In this document: positions 35,182 to 48,350 of the stretch, one piece after another
How positions within the stretch are numbered: position 1 is the stretch's first letter
Layout: each line of letters opens with the position of its first letter
NCBI RefSeq assembly: GCF_910589235.1
Contig: NC_060971.1
Location: forward strand, 62,001-126,000
Length of the DNA stretch: 64,000 bases
Reading direction: 5' to 3'
Source: Vespa crabro
Taxonomy: Eukaryota; Arthropoda; Insecta; Hymenoptera; Vespidae
The notes under the pieces: generated by a model
Seen by the model: only the letters and a program-made list of their open reading frames with translations
Database searches by the model: none
What the model was told of the DNA's origin: nothing
Translations under genes and position numbers: made by a program

Positions 35182-38140
35182 TACGGTAAAAACGATAATA
35201 ACGATTATAATATTAACGTTAACAACGATAATTACGGAAATAATGATAATAATAGTAGTAATAATAACAATATTAATAATAATAACTACAATGACGATAA
35301 TAACTGTAGGATTAATAACAATAATAACTACAATTGCGATAATAACGATATTAACGAAAAATAATATCGATAATAATGATAATATCGATAATAATAATAA
35401 CAATATTAACAATAACGACGATAATAATAATAATAACAATAACAATAATAACGATAATAATGAAAACAGTAATAACGAAAGTAACGAAAATAATAATAAT
35501 AGTAACAATAATAAAAATTATAATGATAATAAAGGTTTATAATAATATTAATAATAAAGACAAGAACGATATTAACGATAATAAAAATAATAACGATAAT
35601 AGTAATAATTATAACTATAATAACAACGAAAATTTCGATAATAAAGATAATAATAATAACGTTAATAATGATAATAGTATTAATATTAATAAAGATAATA
35701 ACGATAATAACGATAATAATGATAATTATATTAAAAATGATAGTAACAATAATAACGATAATAACGATAATATTAATAATAATAATAACAATAAAATCGA
35801 TAATAATGATAATTACGATAGTAATAATAATAATAAAAAAGATTACATCTATATTAATTTTAATAACGATAATAACAATAACAATAATAACGATAATATC
35901 GATAATAATAATAATAAAAATAAAGATATTTACTACATTAACAATAACAATAATAACGTTAACATCGATAATAATAATAACAATATTATCGATTATAACG
36001 ATAGTAATGAAAATAATAATAACATTAATAACAATAATAAAGAGAATAACGATGAAAGTAATAAAGATAATAGCGACAATAGTAATAATAATAATAACGA
36101 TAATAATGATAATAACGATAAAAATAATAATAATTATAAAAAAGATAATAACGATATTAACGAAAATAATGATAATGATGATAATAACTAATACAATAAT
36201 AATAATAACAATAATAACAATAATAACGAAAATGTCGTAGATAATAATGACAATTATAACAATAATAACGATAATATCGTTAATAATAATAACGATAATA
36301 ACGATAAAAGTAATAACGATAATAACATATAAATTCGATAATAATAATGACAATATTAACGATTATATCGATAATTTTAATAAAAATAATTACAATTATA
36401 GCAATATTATCGATTATAATGATAATAACGGTAATAATAGTAATAAAAATGACAATATTACAATAGTAACGTTATTAACGATAATAACGATTATAATAGT
36501 ACCAATAATAACAATCATAACAACTATAACTATAATAAGGATAATAATAATAATGATAATAACTATAATGTCGATAAAAATAATAACAATATTAAAGATA
36601 ATATCGATAATAATAATAATTATGACAATAAAAACGATTATAATGTCAATAACGATAATAGTAATTATAATAATAAAGATAGTAACGAAAATAATTATAA
36701 TAATAATTACGATAGTGACGGTAATAATAATAATCGTTATAACGATGATAACGATAATTACGATAATAACAATAAATATAATAACGATAATAGCAATAAT
36801 AATAATAACGGATAATGACGGTAATAACAATAAAACTAATAATAATAATTACGATGATAAATATAATTTGAACAAAAATTGTAATAATAATAATAATATT
36901 AACGACAATAACTATAATAATAATTATAATATCGACAATAATGATTATAGTGATAATAACAATAATAGTAATACCAAAAATAACAATAACAACTATAATA
37001 ACGATACTAAAATTAATAAAAATATTAACGACAATATGGATAATAGCGATAATAACGGTAACCGCGATAATTACGATAATTACGATAATAATAAAAATAA
37101 TAATAATAATATGAATAACAATGATAATAAAGGTATTTTTATCAATAAAAACGATTCTAACGATAATAAGGATAATAATGATAATAATAATAACGATAAT
37201 AAGTGTAATAACGATAATATTGATAAGAACTCCAATAATAATAATTATAATAAAAATAATAATAATAATAATAATAATAATAACGATAATAACGATAATA
37301 ATATTAGTAATAGTAACATTAATAACGATAAAGTGATAATAATAATAACAATTATAACGATAATAACGATATTAGCGATAATAAGATTAATTATAATAAT
37401 ACAGATAAAAACGATATTAACGATACAAACCATAATAGTGATAATAGCGATAATATTAATAATAATAATAACAATTATAACTATAGTAACATTTATTATA
37501 TGAACAATAATAACGATAATGACGATAATAATAGTAGTAATAGTAACATTAATAACGATAAAGTGATATTAAAAATAATATTAATAACGATAATAACGAT
37601 ATTAGTGATAATAATAATAATAATACAGATAAAAACGATATTAATAATACAAAACTATAATAGTGATATTAGCGATAATATTAATAATAACAATAACAAT
37701 TATAACTACAATAACAATTATAATATGGACAATAATAACGATAATAACGATGATAATAGTAGTAATAGCAACATTAATAACGATAAAGTGATATTAATAA
37801 TAATATTAATAAAGATAATAATGATATTAGTGATAATAATAATAATATTACAGATAAAAACGATATTAATGATACAAATTATAAAAGTGATAATAGCGAT
37901 AATATTAATAATAATAATAACAATTATAACGATAACAACAATAAAAACCATAATAATGATAACGATAATAACGACAATAATAATAATAATAATAATAACG
38001 ATAATAACGATAATAATATTAATAACGATAATAAAAATAATAAAGACTATAATAATAATAACAATAATAATGATAATAACGATAATAAAGATTATAATAG
38101 TAGTAATATTAACAATAATATAGAATTTATATATAGTTTA
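35105..38140 (-). repeat. TTATTATCG satellite block 6 (unit on - strand)
   Basis: Gene-free satellite. 35105-36968 is the inverted copy of 1-1866. 36530-37480 is repeated in direct orientation at 59180-60030. The last 850 bp form a higher-order tandem repeat and end at a polarity switch. Confidence 0.95.
37294..37975 (-). repeat. Higher-order tandem repeat, 225-230 bp unit, three copies
   Basis: The phrase AACATTAATAACGATAAAGTG starts at 37315, 37545 and 37770. Each is followed by an ACAGATAAAAACGATATTAA phrase and then an AGTGATAATAGCGATAATAT-like phrase at similar offsets. A single further unit start is at 59947. Confidence 0.85.
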
Positions 38141-38170
38141 TATATATTTATTGTTAACATTATGACCTTT
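38110..38170. other. Satellite polarity switch TAA to TTA (centre)
   Basis: The unit changes from CGATAATAA (left) to TTATTATCG (right) across an AT-rich spacer with TTTATATATAGTTTATATA. Unlike the switches at 22.6 and 52.7 kb it has no second copy, and the immediate flanks do not mirror one another. Confidence 0.85.
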
Positions 38171-41100
38171 ATTATTATTATTATTATCGTTATTATCATT
38201 ATTATTATCATTATTATTTTCGTTATTATCGTTATTTTTATAATCGATATTATTACTATTATTATTATTATTAATATTATTATCGTTGTTATCGTTATTA
38301 TTGTTATGTTCTTTTCATTAATATCGTTATTATTGTTACTTATATTACCGTTATTATCGTTATTATTTCTAATATTATCATAATTATTATCGTTATTATC
38401 TTTATGATTGTTAGTCCTATTATTAATATTATTAGCGTTGTTATCTTTATTATCGTTATTATCGTTATTATTGTTATTAATATTATTGTTATTATCGATA
38501 TTTTTTTATGATTGTTATTACTATTATTATTATTATAATCGTTATTGTTGTTATTATCGTTATTGACGTTATTATCTTTATTATTGTTAATATTGATATT
38601 AATACTACTGACATAATCGTTATTATCGTTATTATCGTTAATATCGCTATTAACGTTATTATTATTTTTATTATTATCGTTATTATCTATTCTATCGTCA
38701 TTATTATTATTACTATTATCGTAATTATGGTTTTTAGTATTATCGTTATTACTGTCATTATCGTTATTATTGTTGTTACTGTTATTGCTAATATCGTAAT
38801 TATCGATTTTATTGTTATAATTTTATCGATATTATCGTTATTACTGTTATTATTCTTATTATCTTTAATATCAATATTTTCTTTATTATTAGTAATATTG
38901 TTATTGTTATTATCGTAATTATCGTTATTATCATTATTTTTGTTGTTATCGCTTTTATCGTAATTATTATAATTGATATTATCGTGATTATCCTTATTAT
39001 TGATATTGTTTTTATTATTATAATCGATATTATAGATAATATTGTTATTATTATTAACGATATTATCGTTAATATTTATATTAATATTATCCTTATGGCC
39101 GTTGATATCGTTATTATCGTTATTATTATTATTATTATCGTTATTATCGTTATTATCTTTATTATTATCATCGTCATTATCGTTATTATTATTATCGTTA
39201 TTATCGTCATTATCGTTATTATTGTTACTACTTTATTTTTAATATTACTATTATCGTTATTGTCGCCATTATTATTATCCTTATTAACGTTATTATCGTT
39301 GTTATTGACATTATTATTATTATTATTATCGATATTATCGTTATTATACTTATTGTTTTTATCGTTAGCATTGTTATTCTTCTTATTACCTACTATTATT
39401 ACCGTTATGAACGTTAATATCGTTGTTATCTTTATTATTATTATTATTGTTATCGTAAATATTGTTATTATCGTTATTAATATTACTGCTATTAGCGTTA
39501 TTATCGCTATCATCGCTATTATCGTTAATAATATTATTATTATCTACTTTATTTGTTAATGTTGTTATTATTTTTATGGATATTATCGTTATTATCGTTA
39601 TTATTGTTATTAATATTTTTATTTTTATTATCGTTATTATCGCTATTTTTATTTTTGTTATTATTAATATCGTCGATATTATCTTTATAATTATTATTAA
39701 TATTACCGTTATTACCATTATTATTATAGTAATTTTATTCGTTATAATCGGTATTATTGTTTTTATTATTATTATTATTATTGTAATTATCATGGATATT
39801 GTTTTTATTTTTTTCGATATTATCGTCATTATCATTATTATCGTAGTTATCGTGATTATTGTAACTTTTATTATCGTTACAATCTTTAATATCCGTATTA
39901 TCGCTATTACTATTAATACTTTTACTGTTATTATCGTAATTATCCTTATTATTGTAATTATTATTATTATTAATATCGTTATTACCATTATTATTGTTAT
40001 TATTATAATCTATAATATCATTCTAATCGTTATTATCTTTATTATAGTAATTAGTGATATCACTAATACTATTATTATCCTTAATATCGGTATTATCAAT
40101 ATTATTATTATTACTATTGTGGATATTATCTTTACTATTTTTATCGTCATAATCGTTATTATCGTTATTATCGTTATTATTATTCTTACTATTGTCGTTA
40201 TGATCGTTAATATTATTATCTTTATTATCTTTAATCTCGTTATAATTGTTATTATTATTAATATTATTAAGGTCATTATCGTTAATATTGTTATTTTTAT
40301 CGATATTATGGTTATTATCGTTATTATTGTTATCGTCATAAACTTTATTATCATTATTATTGTTATTATTTTTAACGTTATTATCGTAATTATTATAATT
40401 GTTAATATCGTTTTCGTAGTTATTATAGTTATTATTATTATTATAATTATTATCGATATATTCGTTATTATTGTTCCTATTATTATCGATATTATCTTCA
40501 TCGTTATTATTATTATCGTTTATATTGTTTTTAACGTTATTATTATTATTTCTGTTATTATTACTTCTATTATTACCGTTATTATCGTCATTAACGTTAT
40601 CATTGTTACTATTGCTATTTTTATTAATACTATTATCGTTATTATCTCCTTTACTATTATGGTTATTAATGTCATTTACGTTTTTATAGCTATTATTATT
40701 ATTATTATTATTATTAAAATTATCCATATAATCGTCAATAATCTTATTAATATTATCGATATTATCGATATTATCCTTATTATTATTATCGTTATTATCG
40801 TTATTATTGTAGACGATATTATTGTTATTATAGTTATTATTGCTATTATTATTATTATTATTATCGATATTATAGTCATTATCGTTATTATCGTTTAATC
40901 GTTATTATAATTATTATTACTATTATTATTACCGTTACTATGGATATTATCATTATTATTTTTATTACTATTGTTGATATTATCATTAATATTATTATCG
41001 TCATAATCGTCATTATCGTTATTATTGTTATAATTGTTTACATTTCCACATTTTTTATCATTATTAAACTGATGGTCGTTATTATTATTATTATTTTAAA

Positions 41101-41715
41101 TATTATCATTATTATCGTTATTACCGTTCTTATCGTTATTATCGTTAATATTGGGATTATTATTATTATTGTTATCGTTATTATCGTTAATATTGTTATT
41201 ATTGTTAACGATATTATCATTATTGTTATTATTACTATCGTTAAAATCGTTTTTATCGTTATTAATCTTATTACTGTTATTATTACTACTATTATTAACG
41301 GTATTATCGATATTATAGATTTTATTCTTAATATTGTTATTATTAAATATATATTTATTGTTATTATCGTTATTATCGTTATTATTTTATTATTATTAAT
41401 TTTATTTTCGTTCTTATAATCACAACCGTTATTATCGTTATTATACTTATTATAATTATCATTAGAAACTTTAATATCCTTATTATCTTTATTATTACTA
41501 TTATTATTATTGTTATTATCGTTATTATCGTTATTATCATTATTATCGTTGTAATCATTATTATCGTTGTTATTATCATCGTTATTATCGTTCTTATTGA
41601 TAATATTATTCTTATTATTATTATTGTTATTATTATCTTTATTATCGTTATTATTGGTATTATTATTATCCTTATTCTTGTTATTATCGTTATTATCGTT
41701 ATTATCGATTTTATC

Positions 41716-41750
<35 letters not shown>

Positions 41751-44700
41751 TGTCGTTACTATTTTTATTATCGTTATTATTATTCTTATTATTATTATTG
41801 TCGTTATTATCGTTATTAGCGCTATTATCATTAATATCGTTATTATCTTTATTATTATTAATTTTATTATTGTTATTATCGTTATTATCGTAATTATTAT
41901 TAATATTGCCGTTATTATCGTTAATTTTATTTTCGTTACTATCGTTATTATCACTATTATTGTTATTTTTACTACTATTATTATCGTTATTATCGTTATT
42001 AATATAATTAATATTATCGTTATTATCATTATCATCCTTATTATTATTATCGTTAATATTGTTATTCTATTAACGGTATTTTCGATACTATTGTTATTTT
42101 TAATATTATTATTACCGATATTATCTTTAATTTTTTTAATATTATTATCGATTTTATCGTTAATATCTATTTTATAGTTATTATTATTATTATTATTGAT
42201 ATTATCGTTATTAATGTTATTATTATTATCAAAATTATCGTTATTATCGTTATAATCGTTATTATCGTTGATATCGTTATTATCGTTATTGTTGTTATGA
42301 TTGTTATTATTACTACTATTATTATCGTTTTTATCGTTATTGTCATTATTATTGTAATATTGTTATTGTTTTTAAAATTACGATCTTTACCAATCGTTAT
42401 TATCGTTATTCTGTTATTATTATTTTTGTATATTATCGACATTATATATGATATTGTTATTATTGTTATCGATATTATCGTTATTATCTTTATTATTATT
42501 ATCGTTAATGTCGATATTGTCGTTATTATTGTTATTATCCCTATTATTATTATTATTTTTATCATTATTGTCGTTTTATCGAAATTATCCTTTTTCTTAT
42601 TATTATTATTTCCATTATTATGGTTATTATCGTTAATAATATTGCCGATTTTATCGTTATTATCGTTATTATTGTTATTATAATTATCGTTATTAACATT
42701 ATTATCGATATTATATTTATTATTATTACTTTTATTAATATTATTATTATTATTATTTTTATTATTATTATTATCGTTATTTTCGATATAATAGTAATTA
42801 ATATAATTATTATCGTTATTATCGTTCTTATTATTATTATTATTGATATTATCTTTATTATCGTTATTATTATAATCGTTTTTATAGTTATTATCGTAAT
42901 TTTAGTTATTCTTTTTTTACTGAAATTATTAATAACGATATTATCGTTGTAATTGTTATTAGTGTTATTATTACTACAATTATTATCGTTATTATCGGTA
43001 TTATCGTTATTATTATTATCGTTAATATCGTTATTATCCTTATTATTGTATCTACTATTATTATTATTAATGTTATTATCGTTATTATCGTTTTTATTAT
43101 TATTATTATTATCGTTATGATCGTTATTATTATTTCTAACGATATTATTATTATTATTATTTTCGTCATAATCTTTATTAATTTTGAAGTTAATATCGAT
43201 ATTATTCTTCTTATTATTTTAATTTTTATCATTATTATTATTATTAGTATTGTTATTATTACAGATTTTGTTGTTATTATTGTTGTCAGTATTATCGTTA
43301 TTATCGTTAATATGGGTATTATCGTTATTATCGTTATTATCATTAATATTTTTATTATTGTTATTATTAATATCGTTCTTACATTTATCTTCCTTATTAT
43401 CATTATAATAATCATTATTATTATTGATATTTTCGTAGTTTTCGATATTAATGTTATTATTAATATCGTTATTATCGTAATTATCATTATTATATTTATT
43501 ATTGTTTCTATTATTATCAATATTAATGTTGTTATTGTTATTATAATCGTTATTAACGTCATAATTGTTAATATAATTATTATTGTTATTATTCTTATTA
43601 TTATTATAATTATAATCTTAATTATCGTTATCATCATTATTATCGATATTATCATTAATATTATTGACGTTATTATCTTTCTTATCTTTATTATTATTAT
43701 CGGTTTTATAGTAGTTATCGTTATTATTGTAATTATTATTGTCGTTTTTGTCGTTATTATTGTAATTTCTTTTATTATTATTATCGTTATAACCATTGTT
43801 ATCGTTATTATGTATATTATTATTATTATTATTACCGTTAATATCATAAATATCGTTATTAACGTTAAAATTATTATTATTATTGTCGTTATTACCGTTA
43901 TTATCGTTTTTATTGTAATAATTTTATTATTATTATCATTATTATCATTAATTACTTTATTATTGTTTGTATTATTATCGTTAATATTGTTATTATCGTT
44001 ATTAACGTTATTATTATTATTATTATTATCGCTATAATATTTATTATTTATATTATTGTTTTTATTATTAATCTTTCTACCGTCATTATTGTTAATATGG
44101 TTATTATGACTATTATTATTTTCGTTATTATCATTATTATCTATATTATCGTTAGTATTATTATGGTTATTATAGTTATAAGGATATATTCGTTATTATC
44201 GTGATAATTATTATTGTAATTATCTTTATTATCGTTACTATATTAATATATATTATTGTTACTATCGTTATTATTTTTTCGTTATTATCATTATTATCAT
44301 TATTGTTGTTCATATTATTACTGTTATTACCCTTAATATCGTTATTACTGTTATTATTATTATTATTTTTTCGTTACTATCATTATTATAGTTAATATCG
44401 TAAATAACGTTATTATCATTATTATCATCATAATTATCTTCGATATTATCTTTATAATCTTTATTATTGTTATTAATTTTATTATTAATATTATCGTTAT
44501 TATCGTTATCATTACTATTATTATTTAATTATTTACGTAAATATCATTATTAATTTTATTAATATTATCGCTGTTTTTGTTAATTTCGTTGTTTTCGTTA
44601 TTATCGTTATTGTAATTATTATTAACGTCATTATTATTATTATTATTATCGTCATTATCGTTATTATTATTATTACTCTTCTTATTATCGTTATTATTAT

Positions 44701-45728
44701 TATCGATATTATTGATATCATTGTTATTATGATTATTATAATTGTCGTTTTTAACGTTGTTATTGTTATTATTGTTATTAGTTATACTACTATTACCCAA
44801 ATAATCGTTATTATCGTTATAATTATTATTATTACTACCGTTATTAACCTTAATAATGTTGTTATTATTATTACCGTCCTTATCCTTATAATCATCATTA
44901 TCGTAACATTAATATTACTATTATTGTTAATATTATTATCGTTATTATCGTTATTATCCTTATTATCGTTATTATCGATATTATATATATTATAATCGTT
45001 ATTATCGATATTATCGTTGTTATTTTTATTTTTGTTATTATTATTCTCGATATAATCGTTATTTTCGTTTGTATTTTTATGTTTATTATCCTTATTATCA
45101 TTAATATCGTTATTGTTGTTGTCATAATTTTTATTATCCTTGTTTTCGTTATTATAATTGTTATTACTGTTATTATCGTTATAATCGTTACTATTACAAT
45201 CGTTATTACCGTAATTATCTTTATTATCGTGATTATTACCATCATAATTATCGTCATTATCTTAATTTTTATTATTTTTATTATAGTTATTATTGTTATA
45301 ATTTTTATTTCTATTATTATTATTATTATCGTTTTTATCGTTATTATCGTTATTATCGTTATTAACGGTATTATCGTTATTATCATTATTATTATTATTA
45401 TTATTATTTTTAACGTTATTATTGTTATTATTATTATCGTTGTCATCGTTATTATCATTATTTTCGGTATTATAATTATTATTATTATCGTTATTATCGT
45501 TGTTATCGTTATTATTTTATTATTATCGTTATTATCGATATTTTCGATATTATTTTTGTTATTAGTATAGTTATTATCGTTAATATCGTATTATTATTAT
45601 TATTATTCTTGCTTTTCTCGTTATTATTTTATTATTATTATTATTATTACCGTTATTATCGTTATTATTTTTATTATTCTTTCCGTTATTATCGTTACTA
45701 TTATTATCGTTATTAGCGTTATTATTAT
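38141..45728 (+). repeat. TTATTATCG satellite block 7
   Basis: About 7.6 kb of gene-free satellite on the + strand, with no element and no clear mirror on the left except 45335-45728 (to 29423-29820). It contains spurious Ile/Val frames up to 478 codons (39462-40898). Confidence 0.95.
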
Positions 45729-46011
45729 CCCATCTGCGTGTGGTGAAGTATCATACTCCCTCAGTACTCTCTGCTTGTCGTATGAGGCGACTAAATGGGA
45801 CTGAGCGAATTGCTTGTGAATGTTCTAGTATGGCTATTATATACCTTTGTTCTTGTTTTATATTATTTTCTATTCTTTCTCTGACTCTCAAGCATCCTTT
45901 CGTTCCTTTCCTTGCCTTTGGGGAGCTTGCCTCACAATATTTATATTTATTATGATGGAGAGTAGAGAAAAAGTTTAATGCGGGCGTTGGAGGGACACCC
46001 ACGCTACGGCG
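45729..46011 (+). promoter_or_regulatory. 5' leader of internally deleted R1-like element (right)
   Basis: It has AGTAT-C-ATACT (45748 area) followed by CCCTCAGT, and then GTCG-TATGAGG-CGAC (45776-45791). The latter keeps the 4-bp stem of the leader at 14161 while the loop differs. Conservation of stem with change in loop suggests a selected RNA or DNA structure, which is an inference from only four leaders. Confidence 0.65.
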
Positions 46012-47052
46012 GTGCCAGGTGGTGTTAGGGAAGGCCATCCGCCGTTGTCATCAAACAACTGCCAGGAACTTGGGGTAGGCAATCTGACCCCAGCACTGAA
46101 TATTGCATCGGTAAGAGCACCACAGTTTGGCGACCTGGCCATAGCGCCAGGAAGAGTAAGATATGAGGAAAGCCACTTGGAGTGGCAGTTGATTGCCAGG
46201 GCCGTTGATATTACGCGGTTCTCCGTCTTAACGTCACCTATCCAGCCTGCGAATGGGACACCACAAGATGGAGAGAGTGAGAAACTCGCACAAGAAAAAT
46301 TCCTCCTTGCCAAAATGAAGTTGGCTATTGCAAGACAGCCAAATGTCAACGACCTCCGGCCGTGCACTAGGCGCATACTGATGCGTGCCACCGAAGCCAG
46401 GATGCAGTACGGCGCAGAAGTATGTGCGGAGGCCCTGCGAAATGAGAATTGTCGCAAGCACATAGCCGCGGTACAGAGTAGGGGCGCTATCCGAATCGCT
46501 TGCTCCTACCGCACGATCTCTGAGCCCGCGTTGCTAGTGGCCGCGGGAGTAATGCCGATCGTTCTACTAGCCCAGGAGAGACAATTCGTCCACCAGAAGA
46601 GGTCCGCTTTGGGTAAGGAGGAGGCATCATGGCTCGCCAGGTATACCAGCATCGAGGCCTGGCAAAGCAGACGGGAACGGGAGCCTAGGGGCAGATGGAC
46701 GGCCCGACTCGTCAGTCGGCTGGACAGCTGGATAAACCGGGAGGCGGGGGAGGTCGACTTCTACATTACCCTATTTCTAACAGGGCATGGTCTGTTCTGC
46801 TCCTACTTCGCAACAATGAGGAAGGTTGTAGACGGTAAATGCTACTATGGCGACTCAACCGTAGACGACGCCCACCACACGTTCTTCATATGTGCACGGT
46901 GGAGCGCCGAACGATTTGCCTTGGAGCATGAGCTCGGAGACATGTCGCCGGACAACATTGTCGAGAAAGAGCTGCGTGGGCAGAAGGAGTGGAACAGGTA
47001 TGCCTGCTACGTGAGGGCAATCTTACGTAAAAAGAAGGAGATGGGCGGCTAA
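46012..47052 (+). CDS. Fused ORF1 N-term/ORF2 C-term protein, open 346 codons
   Basis: The frame is open from before the GTG at 46012 to TAA/TAG at 47050. The first in-frame ATG is at 46315 (MKLAIARQPNVN), because the ATG used in the left copy is ATA here. Residues 1-110 match the ORF1 start of the 14161 element (GHPP, CQELGVGNL, GRVRYEESHL). Residues 111-346 match the ORF2 tail of R1-clade elements: SYRTISEPALLVAAGVMPI, EASWLARYTSIEAWQSRRE, FLTGHG, and a Cys-His-Cys cluster formed by KCYYGD, DDAHHTFFIC and ARW. No catalytic domain remains. Whether it is translated is unknown. It could simply be a recent deletion product not yet interrupted, but the left copy already carries a stop. Confidence 0.75.
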   Translation: MPGGVREGHPPLSSNNCQELGVGNLTPALNIASVRAPQFGDLAIAPGRVRYEESHLEWQLIARAVDITRFSVLTSPIQPANGTPQDGESEKLAQEKFLLAKMKLAIARQPNVNDLRPCTRRILMRATEARMQYGAEVCAEALRNENCRKHIAAVQSRGAIRIACSYRTISEPALLVAAGVMPIVLLAQERQFVHQKRSALGKEEASWLARYTSIEAWQSRREREPRGRWTARLVSRLDSWINREAGEVDFYITLFLTGHGLFCSYFATMRKVVDGKCYYGDSTVDDAHHTFFICARWSAERFALEHELGDMSPDNIVEKELRGQKEWNRYACYVRAILRKKKEMGG

Positions 47053-47341
47053 TAGACGTACCACCATCGTTACACCAGGTTCCTGTCATGTGGAGACAAA
47101 TTGTGGTCGTCCTAATTAATGAGATATGATGAAGTGGCGCGATTATGAATTAATGTCATATGACGGTACCGGGATGTTTTCACTATGCCACTAGAATGGA
47201 TATGAGATAAATCAGTAGTGCCTATTCCAACGGTGAGTCCGACACTACAGGACTTTAACGGAGTCCCAAATGGTAAAGTGTTCCTCTGGAGTCCCTGAGT
47301 CAGTGCGTAAAGTTTGGCTTCCTCAGACCATCAAAAAAAAA
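47053..47341 (+). other. 3' UTR and A9 tail of R1-like derivative
   Basis: Unique, moderately GC-rich sequence follows the ORF stop and ends CAGACCATC and nine A, then TTATCTTTATTATT satellite. It is the only R1-like 3' end preserved in the window; the other copies are truncated before it. Confidence 0.8.
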
Positions 47342-48314
47342 TTATCTTTATTATTATTATCATTATTATCGTAATTCCCGTTATTATCGTTATTATTATT
47401 AATATGATTATAGTCATTATCGTTATTATTATTATCTTTATTATCGTAATTATCGTTGTTTTCTTTATTATTGAAAATATTATTATCGTCATTATCGTTA
47501 TTATTATTATCGTTATTATTGTTATTATTGTTATTACTATTATTATTATTATTATCGATATTAACGTTAATATTGCTATTATTATTTTTTTAATTAACGT
47601 AATTATCCTTATTAATTTTATTATTCTTATCGATATTATCGTTATTATCGTTACTATCGCTATTATTAATATTATTATTATCGTCATTATCGTTATTATT
47701 ATTTCCATTGCTTTATTATTATTACTATTAACGATACTATCGTTATTCCTATTATTATTAATATTATTATTATAATTGTCGTAACTATTGTTATTATCGC
47801 AATTAATAATATTATTATTATTATTATCGTTATTATTGTTTTTATCGTTATTATTGTTATTATTATTAACGTTAACATAGTTATAATACTTATTTTTGTT
47901 ATTATTATATATATTATTATCGTTATTATTGTTGGTATCGTTATTAATGTTAATATTATTATAATTATTATCGTTACTATCGTTATTATTGTCCTTATTA
48001 CTATAGTTATTATGGTTATTATTGTTAATATTATTATTATTATTATCGTTATGATAATTAATATCGTTATTATCGTTAATATCGTTATTGTCTTCATTAT
48101 TATGATTATTATTATCGTTATTATCGTTATTATCGTTACTATTATTACTATTGTCGTTCTTATCATTATTATTAATATTATTATTATTATTATCGATATT
48201 AACGTTATTATCGTTATTATTGTTATCGTTATTAACAGTATTGTCGTTATTATTGTTATTATTACTACAATTTTTAAGGTTATTATTGTTATTATCGATA
48301 TTATCGTAGTTATT

Positions 48315-48350
<36 letters not shown>

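Larger units (their letters stand above)
45729..47341 (+). mobile_element. R1-clade derivative, internally deleted, with both ends (right copy)
   Basis: This is the most complete copy of the short R1-like derivative: leader 45729-46011, one open frame 46012-47052, 3' UTR 47053-47332 and an A9 tail at 47333-47341, after which satellite resumes. Total length is about 1.6 kb. The internal deletion removes the ORF1 knuckles, the endonuclease and the whole RT. It is related to short internally deleted derivatives known for R1/R2-type elements, which keep the ends and depend on a full-length relative. It shares its insertion point and deletion with 28203-29422. Confidence 0.92.
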
